Notes: generated from the sequence alone by a model not told the origin. A stretch of 64,000 nt of DNA from Isoetes taiwanensis (GCA_021234155.1 JAJEKV010000026.1:17388468-17452467); one strand, 5' to 3'. Positions 1-11,484 are shown, numbered from the stretch's first letter. A program made the numbers and translations.

Positions 1-327
1 ATGTGATGAATAGAAGCTATAATTCCATAACCAAGTTTGGAAATAATAATACCTTTTGCATGAGCTATATCCTTAGATGATCCAGACGATTCCTCTGAAG
101 TACTGCTGCTTCCACCTTCGGTCTTTATTGTAATTTTTCTTTGCTTCTCAGTTTCGGTAAGAGGTCTCACGTAATCCCCACGGCCCTTCAGCCTCTAATG
201 CTTGTTCCACTTTCACCTTCCATGCTTGAAAACCTGAGCCTCCCTTATAAACTTCAACTCCGGCTAATATCGCAGCAGCAATTTTATTGGCTGCCATCTC
301 TCTTTCGAACTCAAAGCTCTGATACCA
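1..327 (-). pseudogene. Copia-type gag N-terminus (partial, minus strand)
   Basis: Read on the minus strand, a methionine at about 297 opens a frame that begins MAANKIAAAILAGVEVYKGG and contains an F-Q-A-W-K-V-K-V-E-Q motif. That is the usual start of Copia gag, where an aromatic-x-x-W-K motif follows a short leader. The frame breaks about 50 codons in and resumes in another frame with an acidic, serine-rich stretch that runs off the left edge. A primer-binding site lies just upstream on the same strand, which fixes identity and direction. Only the 5' end of the element is inside the window. The frameshift suggests it is dead. Confidence 0.7.
316..327 (-). promoter_or_regulatory. Retrotransposon primer-binding site (initiator tRNA-Met type)
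   Basis: The minus strand reads TGGTATCAGAGC, the standard plant primer-binding site complementary to the 3' end of initiator tRNA-Met. It is two bases downstream of a sequence ending in TATCA, the expected LTR terminus. Confidence 0.85.
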
Positions 328-329
328 GA

Positions 330-742
330 TGATAAAACCAGAAGCTTTTGAGCCCGGGAATTGAACCCAAGTAAGACTACCACAGCTTAATCTCCTACTC
401 TTCTCACTTTAAGGTTTTTCCCTCACAGCTATCCACAATCCACCGGGATTAAATCACATTGCTTGTATTCCTCAAAGGATTAACCACACATCTTCACACG
501 AAGCTTAACCACAAAGGTTTTAGCGGATATGAGCAAGATTGACACTAAATATCGCGAACAAAAACACGAGATGCTTCAGTGCATATCGGCCCTTTGTCAT
601 CACGGATGCCGGGCTTAGTTCAGCGCCACATTTGTCAAATAGCGGATTCTTCTTTCAATCTTAATCTCCATCGGCGATTCGATGCGAGCGTGCATCCACC
701 CATGCGATCTCACGCTGCGGCTTATTGTCGGGGTAAAAAACA
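330..742 (-). repeat. Probable 5' LTR of the minus-strand Copia element
   Basis: In minus-strand orientation the segment runs from a TGTTTTTTAC start at about 742 to a TTTTATCA end at 330, two bases before the primer-binding site. The inner edge is well placed by that site. The outer edge is a guess from the TG...CA rule, since no second LTR is in view to align. Confidence 0.5.
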
Positions 743-820
743 AAGATGATTTCTCCTATTTACGCCCGTGTGTTTTTCTTGCTTTTTCTCCCTTCTAAAA
801 TATCATAAGCATGCAAATAT

Positions 821-1388
821 AATGTCGTCGATTCGGCGTAGCGAAACGGCGGCATTCTGCTCAAGGCGAGCATGCATGCATTGCATGCATCGCATGCATG
901 CATCGCATCGCGTTTGGGCCGTTTCGTCGGGTTAGGCGTTTGCTACTTATTGCGAGTTCTTCATCGGCGTTTCATGGTAGCTTTCTCTTCTCGCATTTAC
1001 CTTATTCTCTTTGAATTGTTTCCCGAGGCGGGGAGGGGCTTCTTCTGCTGGTTTGGCTTATTTGGCGTTTCTTTCTTCTTTGTCCTTTTAGGCCTTTAGC
1101 CTTCGTCCTGTGACCTTAGTCCCTCGATTCTAGTTTGTTAAGGAAGTCCTTTGGTATTCGGGCGCTTTGTTGGTTTCATGCGGTCGCGGTGCAAAAGAAT
1201 GTCGTCGATTCGGCGTGGCGAATCGGCATTCTTCTCAAGGCGAGCATGCATGCATGCATGCATCGCATGCATGCATCATATCGTTTTGGGCGTTCGTCGG
1301 GGTTGGGTTTGCTACTTATTGCGAGTTCTTCATCGGCGTTTCATCGGTAGCTTTCTCTTCTCTCGGTGATTACCTTATTCTCTTTGAA
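821..1388. repeat. Two direct repeats of about 190 bp, offset 377 bp
   Basis: Bases 821-1017 and 1198-1388 are diverged copies. Both start AATGTCGTCGATTCGGCG, carry runs of GCATGCAT, share TGCTACTTATTGCGAGTTCT and end TTATTCTCTTTGAA. The part just before the second copy (from about 1162, GGGCGCTTTGTTGGTTTCAT) recurs at 1863-1907, so a third partial unit lies further right. The GCATGCAT runs are self-complementary. I see no coding function. The short open frames here are by-products of the repeat. Confidence 0.8.
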
Positions 1389-1611
1389 CCCACCCTTCCC
1401 CCTTCTTTGTTTCGCGTATTTTGTACAAGTTACGTTTTATCATGTTTTTCCACCCGGTGGGTGATGTTTTTTTTTTCCACCCACTTGGTGATGCTATTCT
1501 TTGGTATGTTTCTCGTTTATTGTTGATGATGTGCAGGTACAGGTTGGCGAGCGCCATCCGTTTTGACTTCTCCATCGCGGGTTTTGGGGCGATTCTATGC
1601 CTTTACGTTTG

Positions 1612-1705
1612 TCTAAGCCCCTTGCCGAAGGCTTATCACTAGGGTTTTTCCTCGAAAACCCGAAAGGGCGGGGTTTTTTAATCCCGGTGATAAGCTTTCG
1701 GCAGG
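1612..1705. repeat. Nested inverted repeat with poly-T hairpin
   Basis: Outer arms CTTGCCGAAGGCTTATCAC and GTGATAAGCTTTCGGCAG enclose a hairpin-like core (TTTTTCCTCGAAAACCC ... GGGTTTTTTAATCCCGG). A very similar core occurs at 35763-35815 just after a LINE reading frame, so this may be a detached copy of that LINE 3' hairpin. From about 1706 to 2880 I recognise only the 1863 repeat fragment and no gene. Confidence 0.6.
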
Positions 1706-2879
1706 TACATCAGCCACTCATCTATTAGCATTGTATTTGTTTTTGGGGTCCAAATATTATAATTGGATTTTCCCTTTATTTTTCGTGGGTAGTTTGCATG
1801 TGTGCGGCTATCCACTGTCCACCATTGTAGAAATCTGCTGAGATGAATGAGAAGCCTATCTACGGGCGCTTTGTTGGTTTCATGCGAGTCGCAGTGCAAG
1901 AATATGTTAGGATGGACCATATGCTTCTACAATTAATTGCCACGTGTTCCATTAAATATCACATGGGCATGACAAATACTTGAATCCAACAAACGGATCT
2001 TCTTCCAGAGTTGCATGCAGAGAAGAGATAAGACCCTGTCCATTTTCTGCCGAATTGATCCATTCCAAAAGAAGAAAGAATGTGTCTTTCGCATTATGGA
2101 AGGAGCCTCTATCTAACTCCGTGAAAGTTGAGAGTGACTTCTTCAGTAATCATCCACAGAAATTTGTCGTGGCATTGCAATACATCTATCATTATCTTCT
2201 GAGCCTGCCTTGAAGAAGATTGGCTGCAAAATAAAGAAAGCGGCTCTGTTTCAGAAGATTCTGTTTCAAAAGAAAGGGCTCTGTTTCTCAGGCTCCAACT
2301 GAAAACATCAGCGCCTCCTTATCATCGGCTGCAAACCAAAAGATTTAGGGTTCAAAATATTTGCAGATCACAAATACCTCTGCCGGAGTTTCTACGAACT
2401 CCAAATAGCTCTGTCGGCTAGGGCAGATCAGAGCATGTGCTGAGTTTATGCCATTTCCCTGCTCTGACGATGGCAGTGCAAGGCACCATAGCAAGCAAGA
2501 CGCCATGGCAAGAGCAGTGCACCCCCAAATCCGTCTATTTTTTGGTTTTTTTCCCATATTTTTTTAATGCTCTATTTTTTCCTCAGAACGGTACGTGGCA
2601 GCTTTAGAAGAAAGCATCTTAAAGAATATTCCAAAGGAATTTTCATAGGAGAGTTATATATATTAGAAAACGTCCCTTATTTAAAGGAAAAACAATGCCT
2701 AGTGGCATCAAAACAACAATGTTTTTATTCTTTTTTTTTTTCACGAGTAAATATTTCATGTAGTTTTTTTTTTTCTAATGTAGTAATTTTAGTTTTCCAC
2801 ATGTTGTAATGTCTAAAACTATGTGTTTTATATTGAGAACAAACACGTCCAATTGCACTAGAAACAACAACAAAAAAGA

Positions 2880-3275
2880 AACAACACATTGAATTTCTTG
2901 TAAAAGACTATGTCAATTTTCTATGGACGGTTTTTACTGTTGTTTATTTGCAAAAAGACACTGAAGAACTATGCATTGGGCATTGTTTTTGGGTGAAGAC
3001 CACATCAAAAAAACATGCGTTGTTTTTGTTTTTGAGTGCAACCACACATAGAATTTACACGTTGTTTTCTCTAGAAACTACGGTGGAAACCACACATAAA
3101 AATTACGTGTTGTTTTTTTGTCTAAAAACCATGCATGAAAACTACGCGTTTTTTGTATATGAAAAACCACACTAAAAAATTATGTGTTGTTTCTAGCATT
3201 TTCGGAACAATAATATGCATGGAATTTAGGTGGTGTTTTTTTGCAAAAAAAACAGCAAAAAACTACACGTAGAGC
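2880..3275. repeat. Degenerate tandem repeat, unit about 36-45 bp
   Basis: Six to eight imperfect units follow the pattern AACCACACAT-A-rich-TACGYGTTGTTTTT. Units vary in length and sequence, with long A and T runs. The repeat abuts the broken end of the minus-strand LINE at about 3285. Confidence 0.6.
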
Positions 3276-3284
3276 AAATTTTGG

Positions 3285-4015
3285 GGTTATTGTGATAGAG
3301 ATTGGCCTCCAGTTCTTGAGCTCACTGAGATCTCCTTTTTTTGCAACTAGAGCAATACACCCTTCTAGGAATTTGTCCTCCCATGCCCCTTGTTCTATAG
3401 CCTGGTTCCAGGATTGCAATAGTACTTCCCCTATCCATTCCCAATTTTTCAGAAAAAACACCTCACAGTGAAAGGCCTCACAAGTTCCTGGTTCATCTGC
3501 TGCTGCACCATGCATGGCACTTTGCTTAGTACCTTGTTCATTGCTGCCGTTCTGGTTGAGTCCCATGGTAAGGCTTCAAACACCCCCTCTGCAACCATTT
3601 TCTGCATTTCCCCCTCTTTTGTTATTAATCTTTGGTTTTTGTCTTTCAATCCTAGAATGGGAGGAGTGGAAGCCCTTCCTTTAAGTGCAACAAATGGGCA
3701 TGTGAGAGTTTTCTCTCATTTACTAACCAAGAGACCTGGCTTTTTTCAAAGTAGTTTATGATTTTCTCCTGCTCCACCCTTCTGATTTCTTCTTTAATTC
3801 TTGCCACTTGGCCCCTAGCCCAATCATTGTTTGGCTGTCTTTCCACCATCCTTGTTGCTGCTTGTAGGTTGTTTCTGAGGGCTGCCATTTTTCCTAAGAG
3901 CTTTCTTTTCAGTTCATTTTGCATTACTCTGCCTTTGCATGACACCCATTGCAGCAGCTCTCCCATTCCTTTTTCCTGGTTGCTTTGCCAGCTTGTCGAA
4001 CTTTTGATTCTGTTA
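3285..4015 (-). pseudogene. L1-type LINE fragment: linker and start of reverse transcriptase
   Basis: Minus-strand frames read first a charged, coiled-coil-like linker (QNELKRKLLGKMAALRNNLQ ... RIKEEIRRVEQEKI), then, after frameshifts, VAKKGDLSELKNWRPISI. The K-K-G-D-L...K-N-W-R-P-I-S motif is the hallmark of the first block of non-LTR reverse transcriptases. The fragment stops abruptly at the tandem repeat near 3285, so the catalytic YADD part is missing. Several frames are needed to follow it, so it is inactive. Confidence 0.8.
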
Positions 4016-4080
4016 ATCATCTTTCATCATCGGATACACTGAAAAGCAGGCAAAAATTTGATGCTCGTTTTTTCCGTTAA

Positions 4081-4179
4081 AGAATCTTCTCCGACAGAAG
4101 ATTTCAGGGCGCACGCCATCACTCGCAACTATCGTCGCTCGTGAGAGCTTACGCCCTAAAATCTTTTGCCGGAGAAGAT
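4081..4179. repeat. Hairpin with 29-bp arms
   Basis: The left arm begins AATCTTCTCCGACAGAAGAT and ends CAGGGCG; the right arm is its near-perfect reverse complement, ending CCGGAGAAGATT. The loop is about 40 bases. The same hairpin recurs at 30932-31034 within the second copy of the repeat. Confidence 0.85.
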
Positions 4180-4790
4180 TGCTTCTTCCTAAATAGATGA
4201 GATTGCATGCCTGAATTATGGGAACAAAGTTTAAAATGAAACGCACTTATTTGCTGCAAACGCACTTCAAAAGGAATCTTTGAAAGATTCCCTAAAATTC
4301 CCTTAAAAAAGTCCATTTTTAAGATTTTTTTGTGACAGGTGTGACAATTTAAGTAATTTAGGTACCATTTTTGAGGGGTTGATTGAACATAACTTTCATG
4401 CAAAAATTCTAAATAGCAATTTTCATCCTCCTAAACTAGAATAAAAAATAGTTACTTTTATAAAGTGTAGCAAACAAGGGGCAATAAAAAAAATAGCAAG
4501 GGTAGTAGAGTGACAAAGAAGTGATATATTCAAGGTTGTGAAAATTGTACAAAATTATGAACAAAATTGTCAAAATATAGGACATTTTGACATTGCCTCA
4601 TCGAAGCAAACATTTTCACATGAAAGTATGCCTCATTGAACAAACTTACACTTTGAAGTGCAAGTTGGAGTCGAAGCTTCGCTCTTCATCTTATATACTT
4701 GCTCTTATTTGCTCATCCGTCTTGCTATAGACTGATGTATACCGCGATGACAATGCGTGGACATAACGTCTTCAAAATAAATTTCTAGAT

Positions 4791-5252
4791 GGTATAAATT
4801 TATACTACAATAGATAGTGTTGTGTGGATATAACATGCCAGAGAGTTCGCATGGTATAAATTTATACCGCAAGTGGACTCGAGCGGTATAAATTTATACC
4901 GCGAGAGAACTCGGCGGTATAAATTTATATCTGCATGAGGACTCTCGGTATAAATTTATACCGCCGAGAGCTCTCTCGATTCATTCCCTCTGCGAGAGAG
5001 CTCTCACGGTATAAATTTATACCGGAGAGCTCCCTGGATTATATCTGCAGAGCTCTCTCGGTATAAATTTATATTCTTGAGAGCTCTCTCGGTATAAATT
5101 TATACCGCAGACAACCTTCAGACAACCAATTTATATACATATATGTGTATATATATATAATATATACACATACTTACATATATATATATCCGACAAGAAA
5201 AGAGAACTCTTGCGGTATAAATCTATACGGAGAAACAGTATAAATTTATACC
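4791..5252. repeat. Array of ten GGTATAAATTTATACC palindromes with GAGAGCTCTC palindromes
   Basis: Units start at 4791, 4853, 4885, 4916, 4947, 5008, 5060, 5091, 5214 and 5237; those at 4853, 4885, 4947, 5008 and 5091 are perfect 16-bp palindromes and several extend to CGGTATAAATTTATACCG. An eleventh perfect copy is at 5941. Between them a second self-complementary word, GAGAGCTCTC, recurs. Spacing is irregular (31-154 bp), so it is not a simple satellite. Confidence 0.9.
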
Positions 5253-5300
5253 GAATTGCATATATATATAAGACTTTTATATATATATGTATATATATAT
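5130..5300. repeat. TA/CATA microsatellite
   Basis: Runs of ATATATACA and TATATATA occur at 5139-5190 and 5260-5300, between members of the palindrome array. Confidence 0.7.
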
Positions 5301-7140
5301 GCAGTCCAGAGGCAAAATATATATCGTGTAAAATCTTTTGGGGTCTTTCTTGCTCGCCAAAGGGTTTGGCAACTGAAAACTACTAAAGTAACACACATAA
5401 GGGATAATTTTACACACTTTTCTTGGTTTTTTAGTCTAAAAGTTCTAAAACTGTTTCTAAATTTTCTAAGCTTGTAATGCAATGTTAGAGCATAAAGTAG
5501 TCGAATCATGTTGTTATTTCTACTTTTTTTTTTTTCTCTATATACATGCGAACTTCCTCGTGTAACTCAAAAATTGCTACTAAAGGCAAAGAACTCCAAA
5601 ATGTTATGGTGACACGTGTATTTGTTAAAAGGAAACTACATGGTTTATCCAGAGGGGTGCGAGGAGTAGAAACCCCTCAGAAGTTTACCTATTTATTTGC
5701 AAATATATAGGAAAGGGTAAGGCAGACGAATACTTCACTGCCAGAGAAATGTGCATGGTGCCCATCGCTGAGATGACGAATTGTGATGAATATGCTCAAC
5801 ATTACTAAAGAGATTGACTATTTTCCTCGAGCATCACCATGTTGTAGAAAGACATGTAATGCGTTCAAAAATACATCTCCTAGAATAAAAAAGGAGGGCA
5901 TGTAATCACAAGGCTTCATTACTTCAACTTGTGTATCCTCGGTATAAATTTATACCGCATCATCAACTAAAAAAATTTTAGCTACAAGATATCGTGGATG
6001 TATTGGCATTTATAATACTATGTGATGCAAAAACAATGGTTTGTCATTCAAGAAGTTTGTTCAATGCCTCCCAATGTGTTTTAAGGTCCATTAGGATGTT
6101 TAGCAAAAATGGTTGTGAAATAACAAATTTCTTGTCTTCTAAAACAGCTAATATAAAAGTTTTCAGGGACAAGGTACAAAAGCATCTAATTTCTTCATAC
6201 GAATTTGCCCCATAGTAAATCTTTGAATTTCATTGTAGTTCTTTCCCCCTCTAAAATGGGATTTTTTTTGTTTTGTGTTTTTCCTTAATACTAAGTCTTC
6301 TTAAAATGTCTGTTTTCACGAGCAATTTTATAAATCTTTGGACTAATGGTAATAAAAGGGCCCTTTTTAGAGGGATTTTAAAATTTTATAAATTTTCAAA
6401 AGGAATCTTTCAAACGCACTTCTTAAATAAGTGCGTTTCATTTTAAACCTTGTTTGGGTTGTATATGATCAAATTATTGTATACAGTTTGATTATGTTAA
6501 TAATAATAACGATTATGTTGATACTGGAAGAAGCCACAATAACTTTGAACACAGAAAGTACTAAAGGTCTTGCACAAAGTGGGACAAGGGTCATTGCAAT
6601 TATAAGCTGCTTTTGAGTTCAAACATATAAGAATCAATCCTATTCCAGATGTAAAAACATACATAATTATAGCATTAACTGTAAATAGATGTAAAACAAC
6701 TGTAAATCAGATACAATCAAAAGCAATGTAGGTAAATTTAAGAAGTGCAAGAAATGCAAGGCAGATATACTTAAAGTTCAAATGTAATTGGCAAAATATC
6801 ATCCACAAATGTAAGGTGAAAACTTACAAAGTACATTCATATGCATTCTAATATGCATCCTAATGTTATATGTAAATGTAACTAGAAACGTGAGCCCCTG
6901 GCGATGTCGGGCATTAGTCGTGGATGTATGGAATGAGTAAATTTAGTTGTGAAGCTGCACGGAATGGATAGGAATAATGGAAGTCATAGCGTGGATAGAA
7001 ATGAATAAACAATGGAATATCTACAGTCTAGGGATTGATGGATGTTTGTGATAGTTTAGGCTTTTATTGAAAACGACAAAACTTAGACATAGTCAACACA
7101 ATTACAATTGAAAAGTGTGTGCGCATGGAATAAGAGATGG

Positions 7141-9862
7141 ATCAAAAGGGGATAAGAAATCCTAGCCCTTAAATTTTGTAAGGAAGGTGCCAAAAAGTGG
7201 ATTTGGTACAACAGATTGTAACCGTTAGATCAAAGGGTGAGGATAAATCCTAGCCCTTAACTTTTTATATTAAATTGATATTTTTTTTAAAGAGGTGAGG
7301 TGGCACTCTCATTAATAAAAAGTTAGTAAGGTGGCAAAACATTTATGAATGCACTTTCCAAGAAGCTTCCTTTTTTTTAATCGCATTCAAAGGCACGTAA
7401 TTTGTAGTACAGAGGTCGGACGAAGGTGAGGCCTATGCCATTGGATCCCTCTCGTCGAGAGCTTTCCAAAGACTAGTGTTTTGGCACTAGCCCGTTGCAG
7501 TTGGAGCCGACATGATCAGATTCTAAGAATCTTCTTAGAATCTTTGTACTTTACGAAATCTATGGTAATTTAAGGGAATCTAGGGGAATCTTCATGGGAT
7601 CTTTAGGAATGTAGAGGAATCTTAACAGAACCTTAGGGAATCTGAAGAATCTCAAGAGAATCTTTAGGATTCTTGGGAGAATCTCTGAGAATCTAGGGGA
7701 ATCCTCATAATATCTCAAGGGAAGCTAAGAGAATCTACATAGAATCTTGGGGAATGTAGAGGAACCTTGGAATAGTCTTTGGAAATTCAGGGAATCTCAA
7801 GAGAATCTTAGGGCTATGGGAATCTAGGGGAATCTTCATAGCATCTTACAGAATTTAGGAGAATCTAGAGAGAATCTTGGGGAATCTATATGAATCTTGA
7901 GAGAATAGTTTGGAATGTAGGGGGAAATCTTTTAGAATCTAGGGAAATTTTGATGAAATCTTGGAGAACCCAAGGAAATCTTCATAGGGTCTAAAGGAAT
8001 CTACATAGAATTGTGGGGAATCTAGGTGAATCTTGGGACAATCTCTGAGGATCTATGGGAATCTCGAGAGAATTTATGGAAATTAAGGGAATCTTTATAG
8101 AATATTTGAGAATCTAGGTGAACCTTGATAGGATCTTAGAGAATCCAGGAGAATCTACATAGAATCTTTAAAAATCTAGGGGAATCTTGATGGAATCTTT
8201 TAGATTCTATGGGAATCTTGATGGAATCTCAATCTTAATAGTATCTAACAAAATCTAAAGGAATCTTAATAAAATCTTTAGGAATCTAGGGGAATCTTGA
8301 TGAAATCCTTGAGAAACTAGAGGAATCTTCATAGAATCGAAGGGAATCAAGAGACTATACAAAGAATCATGGAAAATCTAGGTGAATCTTGGGGCAATCT
8401 CTAGGAATCTAGGGGAATTTCGAGAGGATGTAAGGATATCGAAGGGAATCTTCATAGAATATTTGAGAATCTAGGGGAATCTTCTTAGGATATTAGAGAA
8501 TCTAGGAGAATCTACACAGAATCTTGGGGAATTTATGTGAATCTTGAGAGAATATTTGGAAATCTTGATGGAATCTTTGAGATTCTAGTGGAATCTTGAT
8601 GGAATCTTGGAGAGCATAAGGGAATCTACATATGATCTAAAGGAATCTTCATAAAATCTTTGATAATCGAGGGGAATCCTTGGGAAGCTTGATGTAATCT
8701 TGGAGAACCTAAAGGAATATTCATAGAATCTAGAGGAATCTAAAAGAATCTTCATAAAATCTTTGGGAATCTAGGGGAATCTTGATGGAATCATGGAGAA
8801 TCTAGAGGAATCTATATAGAATCTTTGGGAATCTAAGGGAATCATGATGGAATTGTGGAGAATCTAGAGTAATCTTTATAGAATCAATGGAAATCCAAGA
8901 TAATCTACATAGAACCATGGGGAATCTGGATGAATCTTGAGGCATCTTTAGGAATGTAGGGGAATCTCGAGAGAATTTATGGGAACCTAGGGAATCTTCA
9001 TAGAAATAGTTGATAATTTAGGGGAATCTTGATAGAATCTTAGAGTATCTAGGAAAATATAGGTAGAATCTTGAGAAAACTATGTGAATCTTGAGAGAAT
9101 CTAAAAAAATCTTCATGGAATCTTTCTATGATCTAAAGGAATCTTCATAAAATCTTTAAGAATCTGGGGGAATCTTGATGAAATCATGGAGAATCTAAAA
9201 GAATCTTTATATAGGCCAAGGGAATCCAAGAGAATCTATATAGAATCATGTGAAATCTTGGGGCATCTCTGGGAATCTCGAGAGAATTTATGGGAATCTG
9301 GAGAATCTTTATAGAATATTCGAGAATGCTGGGAATATTGACAGAACCTTAGAGAATCTAAGAGAATCTACATAGAATCTTGGGAAGTCCATGTGAATCT
9401 TGGGACAATCTTTGGGAATCTAGGAGAATCTAGAAGAATCTAGAGGAATCTTGATGGAATCTAAGGGAATCTTGATCTAAAGGAATCTTTAAGAATCAAG
9501 GGGAATCTTGATGAAATCTTATAGAACTTAAAGGAATCTTCATAGAATCTAAAGGAATCCAAGAGAATCTACATAGAATCCTGGGGAGTCTAGGTGAATC
9601 TTGAGACAATCTTTGGGAATCTAGGGCAATCTCATAGAATCTATGGGAATCTTAGAAAAATATTCGAGAATTTAGGGGAATCCAAGGGAATCTTCATAAA
9701 ATCTTCGATAATATAGGGAATCTAGGTGAATCTTTATCAAAATTGAATGAATCTAGGGAATGTACATAGAATCTTGAGGAATGTATGCGAATCTTGGAAT
9801 AGTTTTTGGAAATCTAGAAAAATGTCTGTATAATCTTAAAAATCTAGGGGAATCTTTCACAC
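7141..9862 (-). repeat. Minisatellite-bearing repeat, arm 1 (GAATCT orientation)
   Basis: A unique tail (7141-7510) is followed by 2.3 kb of degenerate units built on GAATCT every 10-11 bp (7515-9862). The tail is the diverged reverse complement of about 13930-14330: shared words include GGTGCCAAAAAGTGGATTTG and TCCTAGCCCTT. It lacks the outermost about 100 bp of the other arms. No gene is seen in it. Confidence 0.9.
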
Positions 9863-9891
9863 TGGTGTGTTTTGCAGGGTCGGCTTCACAC

Positions 9892-11483
9892 TGTGACGTT
9901 CCCCTAGAATATACGATATAAATACGTATATCCTAGGCCCACGTCACTATACAAATCTACATTAGTAGACTTATATACACCAAGTGTGGGGGCATGGCCA
10001 AGTTATTTACATAACTTGGCCAACCTTAGGAGGTGACCCATTTCCACGTGGCTTCACTCTATAGGTGACCCGCCACATGGACGCGCCCTATTGGAGCCAA
10101 GTGGCCCTCATGTGAACCCTAACATATAAAAAGTCTAAACCCTAAACCCTAGCCACTTTTGGCTCCACCAACCGCAAACCCACCAGTTCGCGATCAGAGT
10201 TCCGACTCGAAGACCGTCTTCGATAGCCTGAGTTGCAGTAGCAGAGGAGGATCATCTTCTCCAACTACTTGCTAGAGATGGAGAACCAGGGGAGTTAGCG
10301 ATAGCGCGTCAGAGGCAAGTATTTCGGATAGATTCCAGTATTGTAATAGAGCCATTCTAGAACCTATTGTCCTGAACCTGAACTCTAATCAATGAACCCT
10401 AACTATAAGTTAGATGTATGTGATTAGGATTAGTTGTTATTCTCTTTTATTATCAAGATTGTGTTGATATGATATGATGTTGGTTGATCTTATGTTTGCA
10501 CCTCTTGTGTATTGGGAAGGGGGGTAGAGACCTAGTAGCCATTATTTAGATGATGCTCCTAGTTTAGACCCATTAGTTCCCATTAATATGCGGCCTGTGC
10601 ATAGAGCCCACCTGGCTACGGAGGCTATGGAATGACTGAGCACCACACAACGGGGTTAGTGGCAAAGTGGAGGGAGGACCTTGTTGAGCGCGGCTACTGG
10701 GGTCCCATAGCAGGCTAGTCTCATAGTCGGTCACTTCGTGTGGGCCAGATATGGGTCCGACACTTCCTGGGTCAATGGTGTCGCCCTGACTCTCAAGAGT
10801 TGCAAGTGTCGGCTTGGCTCTTGTTTTGGGAAGTTCGGGCCGGGGTATGGACGCAGGTCGCCATGCGATCCTCTAGCCACCCATGGAGCCACCGCGACTG
10901 GAGGGGAGATGCAACCCTTCCTATCTCATCGGACCGGGGAGATGCAACTCGGAGTAGTCTCGTTGGGTGATACCATGGGATTACGCTCCCGCAGTTGATC
11001 ATGCCGAGTCCGATTTAGCCTATCCGAAAAGTATGCAGAGGGGCGGATGGAGTGGTCAACCCTAGCCATTAGCCCTATTGCCCGCCCAAGTCATTGCCAT
11101 AACTCTGCCTCGTTCTATCCGGGAGCCCCGGTAGTCCGCCGACTCCCCTTGAGTCCGAGAGCCCGGGTAGGAGCCTCTATTTGATGTATTTGATGCATTC
11201 ATTGTATTGTTGTATTTGATGACATGGTTAGATGGATTATCACTACCCTTCGAGGTAGTCCGTTGTTATTATTGCTAGTGCTTATGTCGATATTTTGCTT
11301 CACGACATAGGGAACCCATAGAGGCCGGACCGGAATGACACCCTCGGTGTCCTCTACTCGATCGTCCCGGACCCCGTGACGCCGAAGTTAGAAAGAGGGC
11401 CCATAACGACGGTGCCGTTGGATGGGGAAGGTCCTTCGATGTATATGGAAGGGCCGTCGTGATATAGCACAAGGAGCGCCACA
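9892..11483 (+). repeat. LTR of a Gypsy-type retrotransposon
   Basis: The segment starts TGTGACGTTCCCC, ends GCGCCACA and is followed one base later by a tRNA-Met primer-binding site, so it reads as a 5' LTR of about 1.6 kb. It has a TATA-like CATATAAAAAG at about 10123, a perfect hairpin with 10-bp arms at 9996-10021 (GGCCAAGTTA and TAACTTGGCC) and two telomere-like CCCTAAA units at 10137-10151. No second LTR is in the window, so the element is a remnant. Short open frames inside are not convincing genes. Confidence 0.65.
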
Positions 11484-11484
11484 A

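Larger units (their letters stand above)
4223..6454. mobile_element. Non-autonomous DNA transposon with 30-bp terminal inverted repeats
   Basis: The left end (4223-4252) starts AACAAAGTTTAAAATG and the right end, read in reverse from 6454, starts AACAAGGTTTAAAATG; the ends match at 29 of 30 positions. Flanks are TGGG on both sides (4219-4222 and 6455-6458), and the uninterrupted copy at 30843-31773 has a single TGGG there, so a 4-bp target duplication is directly visible (3 bp if the leading T is chance). No transposase frame is present. Inside are a palindrome array and AT-dinucleotide runs. A 4-bp duplication would fit Chapaev- or Sola-like superfamilies, but nothing coding supports either. 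Confidence 0.85.
3993..7140. repeat. Dispersed repeat, copy 1 (interrupted by a 2.2-kb insertion)
   Basis: Bases 3993-4222 and 6459-7140 together match 30843-31773 closely, with a few indels. The shared parts include a 99-bp hairpin, a run TTATGTTAATAATAATAACG and a terminal part ending GCATAAGAGATGG or GGAATAAGAGATGG. No reading frame is shared. The family is unknown to me. It could be a non-autonomous element, and copy 2 acts as the empty site for the insertion in copy 1. Confidence 0.85.

Noticed and set aside
872..1526. Overlapping frames rich in C, H, A and M
   Set aside because: Produced by the GCATGCAT repeats in all frames.
4791..5252. Palindrome array as a CRISPR-like array
   Set aside because: The repeats are themselves short palindromes with irregular spacing inside a TIR element in plant DNA, with no cas genes.
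10133..10152. Interstitial telomere (two CCCTAAA units)
   Set aside because: Only two units, inside an LTR. Chance or a leader motif is more likely than a former chromosome end.
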